From Eutreptiella sp. 'Long Island Sound 2002' (taxonomy: Eukaryota > Euglenozoa > Euglenophyceae > Eutreptiales > Eutreptiaceae), in the NCBI GenBank assembly GCA_964036045.1, contig OZ038382.1:82931918-82995917 (forward strand): a stretch of 64,000 nt of DNA. Direction: 5' to 3'. Made by a program: the position numbers and the translations under genes. The notes beneath the pieces were generated by a model that was not told the origin of the DNA, ran no database searches, and was given only the letters and a program-made list of their open reading frames with translations. Below are positions 14,001 to 25,062 of the stretch, in pieces (the stretch's first letter is position 1; each line of letters begins with the position of its first letter).

Positions 14001-16345
14001 ATTTGGGGGGTCTACACCCCCAAAATATTTGGCGGATGTATGTCCGTCAAATGTTTGGGGGGTCTACACTCCCAAATTTTTGACGGATGCATGTCCGTCA
14101 AATAATTGACACATGCCCATGCGTCAGTTATCTGGGGGGTGTAGACCCCAAAATATTTGACGGACATACATCCGTCAAATATTGGGGGGGTCTACAGCCC
14201 GAAAATATTTGACGGCTGCATATCCGTCAAATATTTGACGCATGCCCATGCGTCAGTTATCCAGGGGGTGTGGACCCCCGAAATATTTGGCGGATGTATG
14301 TCCGTCAAATATTTGGGGGGTCTACACCCCCAAAATATTTGACGGATGCATGTCCGTCAAATATTTGACGCATGCCCATGTGTCAGTCATTTGGGGGGTG
14401 TAGACCCCCGAAATATTTGACGGACATACATCCGTCAAATATTTGGCGCATGCCCATGTGTCAGTCATTTGGGGGGTCTACACCCCCGAAATATTTGACG
14501 GATGCATGTCCGTCAAATATTGGACGCATGCCAATGCGTCAGTTATCTGGGGGGTGTACACCCCCAAAATATTTGACGGATGTATGTCCGTCAAATATTT
14601 GACGGATGCACGTCCGTCAAATATTTGACGCATGCCCATGCGTCTGTTATCTGGGGGGTGTAGACCCCCAAAACATTTCACGGACATACATCCGTCAAAT
14701 ATTTGTGGGGTCTACACCCCCAACAATATTTGACGGATGTATGTGCCTCAAATATTTGACGCATGCCCATGCGTGAGTTATTTGGGGGGTGTAGACCCCC
14801 CAAATATTTGACGAACATACATCCGTCAAATATTTGGGGGGCCTACACCCCCAAAATACTTGACGGCTGTATGTCCGACAAATATTTGACGCATGCCCAT
14901 GCGTCAGTTATCTAGGGGGTGTAGACGCCCAAAATATTTGACGGACATACATCCGTCAAATATTTGGGGGGTCTACATCCTCAAAATATTTGACGGATGT
15001 ATGTCCGTCAAATATTTGGGGGGTCTACACCCCCAAAATATTTGACGGATGTATGTCCGTCAAATGTTTGGGGGGTCTACACCCCCAAAATATTTGACCG
15101 ATGCATGTCCGTCAAAAAATTGACACATGCCCATGCGTCAGTTATCTGGGGGGTGTAGACCCCCTAAATATTTGACGGACATACATCCGTCAAATATTTG
15201 GGGGGTCTACACCCCCGAAATATTTGACGGATGCATGTCCGTCAAATTTTTGCGGCATGCCCATGCGTCAGTTATCCAGGGGGTGTAGACCCCCGAAACA
15301 TTTGGCGGATGTATGTCCGTCAAATGTTTGGGGGGTCTACACCCCCTAAATATTTGACGGATGCATGTCCGTCAAATAACTGACGCTAGCCCATGCGTCA
15401 GTTATCTGGGAGGAGTAGACCCCTAAAATATTTGACGGACATACATCCGTCAAATATTTGGGGGTCTACACACCCAAAACATTTGACGGACGCATGTTCG
15501 TCAAATATTTGACGCATGCCCATGCGTCAGTTATCTGGGGGTGTAGACCCCCCAATTATTTGACCGCCATACATCCGTCAAATATTTGGGGGGTCTACAC
15601 CCCCAAAATATTTGACGGATGCATGTCCGTCAAATATTTGACGCATGCTCATGCGTCAGTTATCTGGGGGGTGTAGACCCCCAAAATATTTGACGGACAT
15701 ACATCCATCAAATATTCGGGGGGTCTAAACCTCGAAAACTTTTGACGGATGCATGTTCGTCAAACATTTGACGCATGCCCATGCGTCACTTATCTGGGTG
15801 GTGTAGACCCCCCCCATATTTGAGGATGCATGCATATCCGTCAAAAGTTTGACGCATGCCCATGCGTCACTAATCTGGGGGGTGTAGACCCCCAAAATAT
15901 TTGACGGACATATATCCGTCAAATATTCGGGGGGTCTACATCCCGAAAATTTTTGACGGATGCCTTTCCGTCAAATATTTGACGCATGCCCATGCATCAG
16001 TTATGTGGGGGGCGTAGACCCCCAAAATATTTGACGGACATACATCCGTCAAATATTCGGGGGGTCTACACCCCCAAAATATTTGACGGACATAAATCCG
16101 TCAAATATTTGGGGGGTGTAGACTCCCAAAATATTTGACGGATGTATGTCCGCCAAATATTTGGTGTGTATACACCCCCAAAATGTTTGACGGATGTATG
16201 TCCGTCAAATATTTGGGGGGTATGCACCTCCAAAATATTTGACGGATGTATGTCCGTCAAATGTTTGACGCGTGCCCATGCGTCAGTTATCTGGGGGGTG
16301 TAGACCCCCGAAGTAATTGACGCATGCCCATGCGTCAATTATTTG
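2085..16345. repeat. about 130-bp satellite made of successive hairpins
   Basis: About 14.3 kb of tandem units. The commonest spacing between the marker TGACGCATGCCCATGCGTCA motifs is 130 bp; some units are longer (for example about 190 bp). One unit contains, in order: the 20-bp near-perfect palindrome TGACGCATGCCCATGCGTCA; GGGGGTGTAGACCCCC; a hairpin centred on GACGGATGTATGTCCGTC; GGGGGTCTACACCCCC; and a second GACGGATGCATGTCCGTC hairpin. AAATATTT linkers extend the stems. Nearly every base of a unit therefore belongs to a self-complementary segment. Short open frames on both strands read similar peptides because the unit is palindromic; I do not treat them as genes. Confidence 0.96.
10067..11100. 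repeat. Higher-order duplication (517 bp) inside the satellite
   Basis: The blocks starting near 10,067 and 10,584 are nearly identical over about 517 bp, including shared rare variants such as the shortened CATGCGCAG marker and the GGGGGTATAGACC variant. A similar long-range copy is visible at an offset of about 1,662 bp (around 6,482 and 8,144). Such higher-order copies are expected from unequal crossing-over in a satellite. Confidence 0.75.
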
Positions 16346-16440
16346 GGGGGTCTAGATCCCCCAAATAAGACCCCTCTAGGAATCAGCCTGTGCCCACGCG
16401 CCAATTCCTAACAAGGCTCTACACCCCTCCGTGAATCAAT
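16346..16440. other. Transition between the two satellites
   Basis: About 95 bp of non-repetitive sequence after the last degenerate hairpin unit and before the G-rich minisatellite. No gene seen. Confidence 0.6.
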
Positions 16441-17490
16441 GGGCGGGGGCTATGAAGTCAAAGGGGGGGGGGGGGCTATGAAATCGATTGGGGGGGGGCT
16501 ATGAAATTGAATGGGGGGAACCTATGAAATTCATGGGGGTGGGGCTTTGAAATTGATGGGGGGTAGGGCTATGTCATTGATGGGGGGGGGGCTATGTATT
16601 GGATGGGGGGGGGGCTATGAAATTGATAGGGGGGCATATGAAATTGATGGGGGGGCTATAAATTGGATGGGGGCGAAGCTATGAAATTGATGGGGGAGGG
16701 GCTGTGAAACTGATAAAGGGGGGATTATAAAATTGACAGGGCAGGGGGCTATGAAATCGATGGGGGGGGGCTATGAAAGTGAATGCAGGGGACATATGAA
16801 ATTGATGGGGTTGGGGCTATGAAATGGATGGGGGTGGGGCTATGAAATTGATGGGGGGTAGGGCTGTGAAATTGATGGGGGGTAGGGCTATGCAATTGAT
16901 GGGGGGGGGTATGAAATTGATGGGGGGTAGGGCTATGAAATTGATGGGGGGGGGCTATGAAATTGATGAGGGGGGGGGGCCAGGAAATTGATAGGGCAGG
17001 GGGCTATGAAAGTGATGGGAGGAGGCTATGAAATTGATGCGGGAGGGGCTATGAAATGGAGCGGGGGGGCTATGAAATTGATAGGGGGGCATATGAAATT
17101 GATGGGGGGGGTGCTATGAAATTGATGGGGGAGGGGCTATGAAATTGATGGGGGGGGGGCTATGAAATTGATAGGGGGTGGCTATGAAATTGATGGGAGG
17201 AGGCTATGAAATTGATGCGGGAGGGGCTATGAAATGGAGGGGGGGGGGGCTATGAAATTGATAGGGGGGGGCTATGAAATGGATGTGGGTGGGGGTATGA
17301 AATGGATGGGAGGGGGCTATGGAATTGATGGGGGGGGCCATGAAATGGATGTGGGGGGGGGCTATGAAATGGATGGGGGGGGGCTATGAAATTGATAGGG
17401 GGGGCATATGAAATTGATGGGGGGGCTATCAAATTGATGGGGGGGGGGGCTGTGAAATTGATGGGAGGGGGCTATGAAAGTGATCGGGGG
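16441..17490. repeat. G-rich minisatellite, GGGGGCTATGAAATTGATGG type
   Basis: Tandem units of roughly 20-28 bp made of the core GCTATGAAATTGATGG plus a G-run of variable length (about 5-12 G). Variants include CATATGAAATTGAT and CTATGAAATGGATG. Length differences lie mainly in the G-run, which suggests replication slippage; the plus strand is rich in potential G-quadruplexes. Confidence 0.93.
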
Positions 17491-18370
17491 GGCTTCTAAC
17501 CGGCTTTGGCCCTACGGGGACCTACGGAGACACACCACAACACTGCACAGCATAGCATGGCATACATGCAAGTTGTGAAATGATTATTTTCATTGTTGTC
17601 AATTTTTTTGCATGAAAACAAACACCTGTGAGACAAAGAAAAGAACACCCTCCCGCACCCGTGACTAAAATCCCCCCCCCCCGGCAGTTCTCTGAAGTCT
17701 CCCCCCTCCCCGGTGCAAAACAGGTAAAGAAAGGAGAGCCCCCCCAACCAGGGCTTGAAGCAGGGCACCCCCACAATGCCTACGCTATGTCAAAGTGTGC
17801 GTGCGTGCGTGCGTGCGTGTGTGTGTGTGTGTGTGTGTGTCTGTGGGAGGACATATGCTTATAAATGCGGCAAATCTGTTGGTTGACTTTGCAATGGTGT
17901 CTGATGGCCCTACACCGCTAGGGTTGAGGCCACAGAACGAAAATCTACACCTCAAAGAGTGTAGTGAGTGGGTGCAGTTTCCATGCTTCCTACACACACA
18001 CACACAACACCAAGCGGGGGGTATTTTCCGAATCATTTTCCATACTTCCTGGTGCAAGAAAGCACTCACGAGTGGCGGGGGGGGGGCTAGAAGGACTAGG
18101 GAAGGGCCACGGGGGGGGGGCATCTTCCATTGGGAGGGGGGTGTACTACACCACAAGGGGGGATGGGGGAGGTGGGTTTATGGTTTGTGTAATGATGGTC
18201 CATAAAAGTCTGATGTCTGATGTCTGATAGCCGACTAGGTCGCTATACACATAGCTGGCGTCTGCGTCTTCTCCATGCATGCATGCAGCTTGCCAAAGGT
18301 GTTACATTCCAACCACGTAGTATCCGCCGTCTATCCATAGATGACAAAATGTGTGTAGGTGCTTGGTGAA
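17491..18370. other. Low-complexity single-copy DNA, no gene supported
   Basis: Contains G/C homopolymer runs, a GTGC/GT microsatellite at about 17,797-17,841 and a short CA run near 17,993-18,006. Open frames here are short and low in complexity. I see no protein domain. Confidence 0.5.
17797..17841. repeat. GTGC/GT microsatellite
   Basis: GTGCGTGC units passing into (GT)n on the plus strand. Confidence 0.9.
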
Positions 18371-18377
18371 TTTTTAG

Positions 18378-18840
18378 TCAGCAATACAGAATGCACCGGT
18401 CCGCAATAGTGGTATTGCGAGAAAAATGGGCAACGGACATACTGAAATTGGATATCAGTAATAGCTCGTCCACAATGTGTGGTGGCGGCGACGCCTTCAA
18501 GTCGTTGTAGCGCATGAGTAGTCGTCCCAGATCAATCCTTTGTGTTTGTCCACAGGAGACAGCATCATCCACACGCAACTTTTCCCGGGTCACCACAACA
18601 TACAAGCAACACAAGAACACGCCGGCAGTAGCATCTACTCCCAATTGTATGTGAGGACTCTCAGTTTAGCATCCTTATCAAGTAGGTCCAAAACAGCATC
18701 ACTGCTGTTGTTCAATGACACGTGCGCAACGTATGAATCGTAGTCTACGATCAGAGGAGGAGCATCGCGAGGAATAGGGGAAATTGCTGCCCCTCGACCA
18801 CTCCGCCCACCCTTGTCGGCTGCCCCCGGCCCCCTACCAC
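18378..18840 (-). pseudogene. Unrecognised coding fragment in two frames (about 150 codons)
   Basis: The minus strand carries two adjacent open stretches that read like one protein. The upstream part (about 18,840-18,640) includes the segments PPLIVDYDSYVAHVSLNN and DAVLDLLDKDAKLRVLTYN. The downstream part (18,644-18,378) is in another frame and includes GVFLCCLYVVVTREKLRVDD and DELLLISNFSMSVAHFSRN, ending at TGA. Composition is that of a globular protein, unlike the surrounding low-complexity DNA. The switch occurs near 18,640, where the first frame meets TAG; a one-base indel or a small intron could explain it. I do not recognise the family. The 5' end merges into an ACAAAC microsatellite, so the true start is unknown. 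Confidence 0.5.
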
Positions 18841-18880
18841 GCAAACACAAACACAAACACAAACACAAACACAAACAAGG
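18841..18880. repeat. (ACAAAC)n microsatellite
   Basis: Six-base CA-rich repeat ACAAAC in about six copies. Confidence 0.9.
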
Positions 18881-19146
18881 TGTTGTGTGTTCTGCGCGTC
18901 GTGGGTGTCGCGCGTGGGTGGTTCTACAATGGCTCCAGAACCACCTCCAGCAGAGCCAAATGTGCAGGACACCCGGGACACCCGGGATGTTTGGTTCCAT
19001 CTTGCTAGGATGCTACCATGTCCTACAAGTGGCTGCAGTAAAAAGCAGTAGGTTTTGTAGCCAAGGGAATATGCGGTGCCACACAAGTGGCATAGAAACT
19101 TCGCGCTACCGGGGGAGGCCTGGCGGGTGTTTTTGTTTTAGGGGGG

Positions 19147-19625
19147 TCCTCACAGTTGGGTATCCGGCCTACGCGGGGGTCCCACTAGCTAGGGTTCGCA
19201 CCGGTCCCATGGGTAGAGATGGCACAGGCTTGGCCTCCATGGTCGTCTTGTTCAATCCGTGTCTGCCATCACTGTCTTGTTCCCCAAGGGGGGGGGGGAT
19301 TCTCGGAAATCGGATATCATGCCTAAAACCCCCCCAGATCCAAATTTAAAAAAGGGGGGGGGTTTGGGGGGGGGGGGGTTAAGGGGAGTTTTCGCTGCGC
19401 GGGGGTATGGTCCGCGGGAAGGGCACCCCGGCCCCCCAAACCCCCCCCCCCAAAAAAATGAAATACATAGTGTCGGGCACCTCTCAACAGTTGGGTATGC
19501 GGCCCAGTTGTGATCCGACAATTTGCAAAGCCTCTACCAACGTCTATGGTAGGGTTTCATCAGCTTGGGTATTTCCGGCCGTGGGTGCCGGAAACCTCGG
19601 GACTGTGGGTCTGCGAGGCGGTCAT
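19147..19625 (+). repeat. Dispersed repeat copies, possibly SINE-like
   Basis: Two related segments, about 19,147-19,215 and 19,471-19,620. Both contain GTTGGGTATnCGGCC followed by a GATCCGAC-like or GGTTCGCACC-like segment. The second shares a longer stretch with 63,217-63,365, including TGTCGGGCACCTC, TATGCGGCCCA, GTGATCCGAC and GGCTTGGGTATT. TGGGTATCCGG resembles a pol III A box and GGGTTCGCACC resembles a B box at about 35 bp spacing, so a tRNA-derived SINE is possible. No poly(A) tail or target-site duplication was identified. Confidence 0.45.
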
Positions 19626-19945
19626 GGGGTTCAAAATACACCATGGGGTTAGAATTGCAGCATGGGGGTTGAAACGCATCAAGGTCGGTCATGGGGTTCG
19701 GAATGCATCATGGGGTTAGAAATACACCATGGGGTGAGAAATGCGTCAAGGGGAGGGCATAAAAGAAGGGGTGTGTGTGTGACTATACTGGTCGGCCGAC
19801 GCAACTCGGGAGGCCCTTAAGACTATGGCGGGCCAGGCCTCCCTCCCCGAGCCATTGTGGGCCTTCCAGTCCTAGTGTGCATGCTACTACAAGGGAGGGG
19901 GAGGGAGAGCGAGGAGGTGTAGGGGGTGGAAGAGGTATCTGTTTG

Positions 19946-19947
<2 letters not shown>

Positions 19948-20009
<62 letters not shown>

Positions 20010-20010
20010 A
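19948..20010. repeat. (GT)n microsatellite
   Basis: About 30 uninterrupted GT dinucleotides. Confidence 0.97.
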
Positions 20011-20020
20011 TGTAAACCGC

Positions 20021-21186
20021 CTACTTCTTCCGCCCTGACGTCTTCACTGTGCAACGCTTCTTCGAACTTTGCTTGGTAGTGGTGATGAGCCGCTTTGTGC
20101 CCTTGCCAGGCACAGCTTTCTTTTGGGGGAGAACTTCAACCCCGGAAGAAGAGGTAGAGGAAGAAGATGAGGAAGAAGAGGAGCTATTACCATCCTCGGA
20201 AGTTGCAGAACTCTCGTTACCGTTGGACGAATCGTGCTCTGCGGAAGACCCCGATTCCGCAGAGCTTGCATCCTCCTCCGGTTTCCACTCCCAATCAGAG
20301 CGTCCAAGAGAGGCTTTAGAGAAGGACGCACTCTCGTTGTCGACCGCCTTTGCCACTTTCAAAATCATCTTGGGCTTCATCACCATGGGGATTTTTTTGG
20401 CTCCCCCTTTTTTTTCTCATCTTCTTGGCTGACTACAACCCATTCCGTCAAACCAACGGTGTTTGGTGGCACGGTTGGATTGCACCGTGCCAAGTGAGTT
20501 TTGATGTTCAAAACCCACTGGGTGGCACTGCACCCGGGAATAGGACACACACGGGGCATGTTTTCTTGTTTGCGCATGGCCACTGCGAGCTTCAATGGGA
20601 CCACACACGGGCATGTGCTACTCATTTTCTTGCGCACACGTCCTTACCACGCATCCTTGCTTCCGTTACCACCTCTCCTTTCTGCAAGTGCACTGCCACA
20701 TGATTGCGCATCCTTGCCAAACCAATGGCCGCTCCACAAAACAAACAAAATTATGTTGCTTTCGCGGGCCGCACGCTGGTATGTGCCACCCCAGCGTATG
20801 GCTTTGCACACAATTGAGGACACCTTTGCGGTTTTCACAAAGGCAGGATTGAGCCAACGACCATCGGGATCCATTTGGGGATCCAAAAAAACCACATGCC
20901 CATTCCGAAAGTCACATTCCGGACCAACCCACCCCGTCAACCGCAACAAAGTTGGATCACTGGTCATGGCGACAAAAGGCAAAATTTGACCCGTCACGGG
21001 GATGGCATGTCCAATCGCATGCGCCTCCTTTGTGGTACCATAAACCCGTGGACCGTCAACGGTGCACCATGAAAAACTAAATGTGCCAACGGAACACGTC
21101 TGTTGTGAGCCCCATACGAAGGTCACAAGTGCAAGAAAGATAGCTCCCCCCGTGACCGCGCCCTCATCAAAATTGCAATTGTGCAA
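20021..21186 (-). pseudogene. Broken gene: globular N part, C2HC zinc-finger-like centre, Ser-rich basic tail
   Basis: Minus-strand coding sequence in three blocks. Block 1 (21,186-20,644, about 180 codons) looks globular. It ends at TAA (20,646-20,644), but the same frame continues as block 2 (20,643-20,380). Block 2 holds CPIPGCSATQWVLNIKTHL followed by ARC, a Cys-x4-Cys-x12-His-x4-Cys pattern that could bind zinc. Block 3 (20,386-20,021) begins one frame away at the homopolymer near 20,395. It holds an acidic/Ser region (EEDASSAESGSSAEHDSS, then a run of Ser) and ends in a Lys/Arg-rich tail (KKRCTVKTSGRKK), as in nuclear or DNA-binding proteins. One in-frame stop plus one homopolymer frameshift suggest a pseudogene, an assembly error, or (for the stop) a non-standard code. 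Family unknown. Confidence 0.55.
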
Positions 21187-21466
21187 TAGTGTACTTCAAG
21201 AGTTGTAAGGGACGGAAGTTGTATGACGCATGGAAATGGAATAGCCCAAACGGATGCAAAAAGAGCAGCAAAATGCAACAAATGGCGCCTACTCCGGTCA
21301 CTTTGCGGCGACTGTTGACCTTGATGCCTATTACATTTCGTAAGGAGAACCGCCCCTGCGACCATTTACCTATAAAAAAAAAACACATGCATACAAGCAA
21401 AAGAAAAGGCAATACGACCAACAAAGGGAGCAAAATCAGAAGTGGTTCCCATAGGAAGTGGCCCAC
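21167..21466 (-). CDS. Hydrophobic open frame, possible upstream part of the preceding gene
   Basis: A 99-codon frame with strong hydrophobic segments (LLILLPLLVVLPFLLLVCM and GAICCILLLFLHPFGLFHF) separated by a basic loop; this predicts two membrane segments. It overlaps the first codons of the 21,186-20,021 fragment in a different frame and its 5' end touches the 85-bp minisatellite. It may be the membrane-spanning N-terminal part of the same gene or a chance frame. Confidence 0.3.
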   Translation of the reverse strand: MGHFLWEPLLILLPLLVVLPFLLLVCMCFFFIGKWSQGRFSLRNVIGIKVNSRRKVTGVGAICCILLLFLHPFGLFHFHASYNFRPLQLLKYTIAQLQF

Positions 21467-22135
21467 AAGTGGGCAAGGTGGCTACATAACCCTTGCCGCC
21501 TAGGGGGTCCCCACCGCTTTAGAGCGGGGGGCAAAATCAGAGGTGGCCCACAAGTGGGCAAGGTGGCCACATAACCCCTGCAGCTTGGGGGGTCCCCAGC
21601 TCTTCAGAGCGGGGGGCAAAATCAGAATGGGCCCACAAGTGGGCAAGGTGGCTACATAACCGCTGCCGCCTAGGGGGTCCCCACCGCTTTAGAGCGGGGG
21701 GCAAAATCAGAAGTGGCCCACAAGTGGGCAAGGTGGCTACATAACCCCTGCCGCCTGGGGGGGCCCCACCGCTTCACAGCGGGGGGCAAAATCAGAATGG
21801 GCCCACAAGTGGGCAAGGTGGCTACATAACCGCTGCCGCCTAGGGGGTCCCCACCGCTTCAGAGCGGGGGGCAAAATCAGAAGTGGCCCACAAGTGGGCA
21901 AGGTGGCTACATAACCCCTGCCGCCTGGGGGGTCCCCACCGCTTCAGAGCGGGGGGCAAAATCAGAATGGGCCCACAAGTGGGCAAGGTGGCTACATAAC
22001 CGCTGCCGCCTAGGGGGTCCCCACCGCTTCAGAGCGGGGAGCAAAATTAGAAGTGGCCCACAAGTGGGCAAGGTGGCTACATAACCCTGCCGCCGGGGGG
22101 GGGGGGGGCACCACTTCAAAGCGGGGGGCAAAATT
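21435..22135. repeat. 85-bp minisatellite, about 8 copies
   Basis: The marker GCCCACAAGTGGGCAAGG recurs every 84-85 bp from about 21,460 to 22,055. Each unit contains the hairpins CCCACAAGTGGG and CCGCTTTAGAGCGG plus GGGGGCAAAATCAGAA. Alternate units share variants (AGAATGGGCCC versus AGAAGTGGCCC), so a 170-bp higher-order unit is present. Confidence 0.93.
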
Positions 22136-22425
22136 AGAAGTCTCCAAAAAAGCGCACAAATGCAATGTCACCCTTGCATTATGGGGGGTCCCGAGCTAAG
22201 GGGACAAAATCAAAAGTGGCTGAATTGGGGGCAAGGACAAAACTTTGGATGTGCAGTCCAAAAGAAGACCAACAAAAAAAATTTCGCAGAATTGGTGTGT
22301 CTGCGTCGAAAAACACCCTTAAAACCCCCCCATAGACCATTTTGAAAAAGGGGGGGGGGGTTCAAAACCCCCCACGCTATCAGATTTCTCGGAAACCCCC
22401 ACCCCCTGTTGTTCCCGTCCTCCAT
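22136..22425. other. G/C-homopolymer repeat relic
   Basis: No gene supported. Read on the minus strand, the 22,290-22,420 segment (CGAGAAATCTGATAG, then C9-10 and G-runs, then TTTTAAGGGTGTTTTCG-like sequence) resembles 19,290-19,400 on the plus strand, suggesting a dispersed repeat in opposite orientations. Confidence 0.35.
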
Positions 22426-22428
22426 GGC

Positions 22429-23931
22429 CTACGCGTCATGCGCTAGGCCAAGGCACGTGATGTTCAATGGCAGGTTGCACGCCTTGCACATGTATGCAGT
22501 CGTTGTTGTACGGCAATGGCCACATAGCTGCTTTCCCGCGACCTCCACGGGAGCATGCACCACTTGTGGTGACATAGTCAATGCACACCACTTTGGCCCG
22601 GCGAAATAGCGGCGCAAGATAATGTCCCATTAGAACTCCCACATGGTGGTTCCACGTTCCACGAGACCAAGAGCCTTACATGCGGCAAAGGCGTTGGCGG
22701 CCGCGTACCGCAACATGAAGACGCGGACCGCGCTGGCTCATGTCTTTTGTTGCGTCATGATGCGGAGTTGGAGGGCCATTTGGTTGGCACCACCCACCGC
22801 CCGTGAGAACTCGCGGTAGCATGCAACTACCAGGCTCAACGGTTGCCCGCCTCGGGATCGGACTTCCGACTGCCCAAACCAACAATTCCCTAGGAAGGGG
22901 ACTAGACGGGGGGGCCTTGTGCCCAACCTTGGGGTTGTTATAAACCACCAATTCGTAGCCGTGGGCCTTGATCAAACCACGTGCCACTTGCCCCTTGGTG
23001 AGCTGTTGCTTCGCGTCCGTCAAGGCCTCGTCCTTTTTGCTATGTTTTGACAACGCCAAGAACGGCCGGTTGATGGAGGCGAAGTACTCCGCAAGGCCCT
23101 GGCTGCAAAAGAACGAGTCTGCCACCGGGACAAGTCTCAGGGGGCACTTGGAGCGCCCGGAAGCGCATGATGCCTTTGGCGTCAAGATTTGCAGCGCAAG
23201 TGCTGGTTCCGAGGATGCGGCCGTGGCGGCCGGTGTACAAGTCCACATCCGCGAGATAGGCGTATGTGTTGTCGCACAACACATACAACTTTATGCTGGT
23301 GGAATGTGGCTTGCGCGCAATGTATTGCCGCAACTCGTGCCAATCCCCTCATCCCCACATACCGCTCCGCCGATCTCCCACGCGGAAAACCACGTCGCAT
23401 TGCACTCCTCTATGAGGTCGGTCACATCCGTGCGCAATAGGCGGTTGAGACAATAATGCCGCGCACGCGGTAAAACCCTGGCAAGGTAGCGGTTGTACGC
23501 GAGATGATGGGATTCCGAAACAGCATCTAGCTGGACAGCTGGACATGTCGCAGCATGCCAAGGCAGATCAGGAATTAATTGTGCCTAGTGTACAAGATGG
23601 TGGACGGACAACACGCACAACGAGGCACAGCACGTAACACTTACGACGCGCAAATTGTGGTCCGTGGTCCGTATTACCCAATCCTAGCGGCGCCGATGCT
23701 GTTGACGCGCATAACAAGCAGACCTATCCGCACTGTCCCGTCAGCGTGTTTCATTGTGCTCAACCAAAATTGCATTCTGGAGTCCAACTATGGGGACATC
23801 GTGTAGTCCCACACTTCATCAATGGAGAAATTGAACAACTTGCACACACCCTCACGGGCACCAAATTCCAGATTGGCAACGCATCTTGATTTGTCAAGGG
23901 CGCCGGCTTCTAGCTCACTAAGTTTTGGCAT
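22429..23931 (-). pseudogene. piggyBac-type (DDE_Tnp_1_7) transposase relic
   Basis: Recognised from family motifs on the minus strand. From the 5' side: a possible ATG at 23,931; SIDEVWDYTMSP, like the N-terminal dimerisation region; DLIEECNATWFSAWEIGG then CGDEG, matching the first catalytic Asp motif (Asp codon 23,353-23,351); LRQYIARKPHSTSIKLYVLC, the highly typical KP-x-GIK-like motif; ADVDLYTG; DSFFCSQGL (second Asp, 23,119-23,117); and REFSRAVGGANQM, where families normally have G-V-D, so the third Asp is Asn here (22,785-22,783). The C terminus has the Cys/His finger LCGHC...YMCKAC...C typical of piggyBac proteins. At least three frameshifts (near 23,345, 23,140 and a C7 run near 22,915) and in-frame TAG (23,790), TGA (22,740) and TAA (22,632) mark it as dead. 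Terminal inverted repeats and TTAA target sites were not found. Confidence 0.85.
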
Positions 23932-25060
23932 GTTGTGTGTTTGCTCTGAACAATGGGCATGGGGACAGCAATAGCCACAGAGTCACACACTCACACACAT
24001 CACTTTGTTGCAACAACTAGACACGTACAACGCCCATGACATCCATTCACATCTAGAGCCGCTATTTGAGCAAACAGCCGCCACGTCCGCAATGTCTGCG
24101 ACACGAGGATGGAGTTCGAGAGCCAAGGCGGAACAAGTTGTTCACAACATGTAGGACGGGCCTAAATGACATTCCCTGCCACTTGCCTAGCACGCTTTGC
24201 ATGAAGAAGGCTCGGTTCGGATCTGTTTTTGCACCATAAGGAACTCTTGTTCAGTGATCTAAACACACTACACATCAGCAGCCAGTGGGTTGAGTGTTCG
24301 TTCAGTCGTCCGGGAAGGACATTTTGCCAGAGTGTGAATCGGAGATGGGACATGGGGTCAATGGGGACACGTAAGACGGCAAGGACATCTATTCAAATCT
24401 AGAGCCACTATTGGAGATAACGGCCACGGTGTGCGAAACCTCCCCGACACGGCGATGGAATTCTGGAGCCATAACTTTCAATGGTTCACAAAATGCAGGA
24501 CGGCGCCATCAAACTTTCCCCCCCCCCCATCCCCGACACACCTCCCTAGACCCACACTGCTGCCTTGGCTCGCACTGCTGGCTAGGCGGATCATCCCGAG
24601 GACGGGTTGCGAGCTCACCAAGAATGTGGTAAACAAGTGAACAAAAACAGCCACTTTGAGTCTGCTGGACAAAGCGCAAGACGATGGAGACGACGATGTG
24701 GATTCAGAGGGAACACCGAAGACAACACGCGGTACGTCCACAACGCGCTAAACACACCAATGGTGTGCAGAGCCACAACTGAAGTCAATATGAAAAACAG
24801 AAAGGATGACCAGGGGAAGAAGGCAACATAGGAACCTCACATGCCACAACATCGCTCAATATGCTCCCGTCCGTCAGGCGATTTCGGAACAATGGGGTTG
24901 CTCTTCATCTGGTCACCCCGTCGGCGCCTGGCAAGGGCTCCACCGCGGGTACACTGGCAGCCGCCTCTGAAGGTGGGACTGTGAAGCCCCCGTCACTCAC
25001 ATTCTAAGGCTGTTGCAAGGGCACAGAACATTGAAATTTTTCGGAATTTTTTGGAACTGT
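23932..25060. other. Intergenic region with weak coding traces
   Basis: No gene that I can support. A plus-strand stretch at about 24,643-24,750 reads as an acidic segment (DKAQDDGDDDVDSEGTP) preceded by TGA. This could be the relic of another protein N terminus. Confidence 0.35.
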
Positions 25061-25062
25061 GA

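Noticed and set aside
3239-16338. Many 60-98-codon frames in the satellite reading similar peptides
   Set aside because: They occur on both strands because the unit is palindromic, have no start context and follow unit boundaries.
2085-16345. CRISPR array
   Set aside because: The palindromic units follow each other without unique spacers of constant length; everything between the hairpins is itself repeated. No cas gene is present.
17250-17432. Pro/Ser/His-rich minus-strand frame in the G-rich minisatellite
   Set aside because: Pure translation of a tandem repeat.
19823-20011. His-Thr repeat frame
   Set aside because: Translation of the (GT)n microsatellite, read on past the TAG that plausibly ends the adjacent basic tail.
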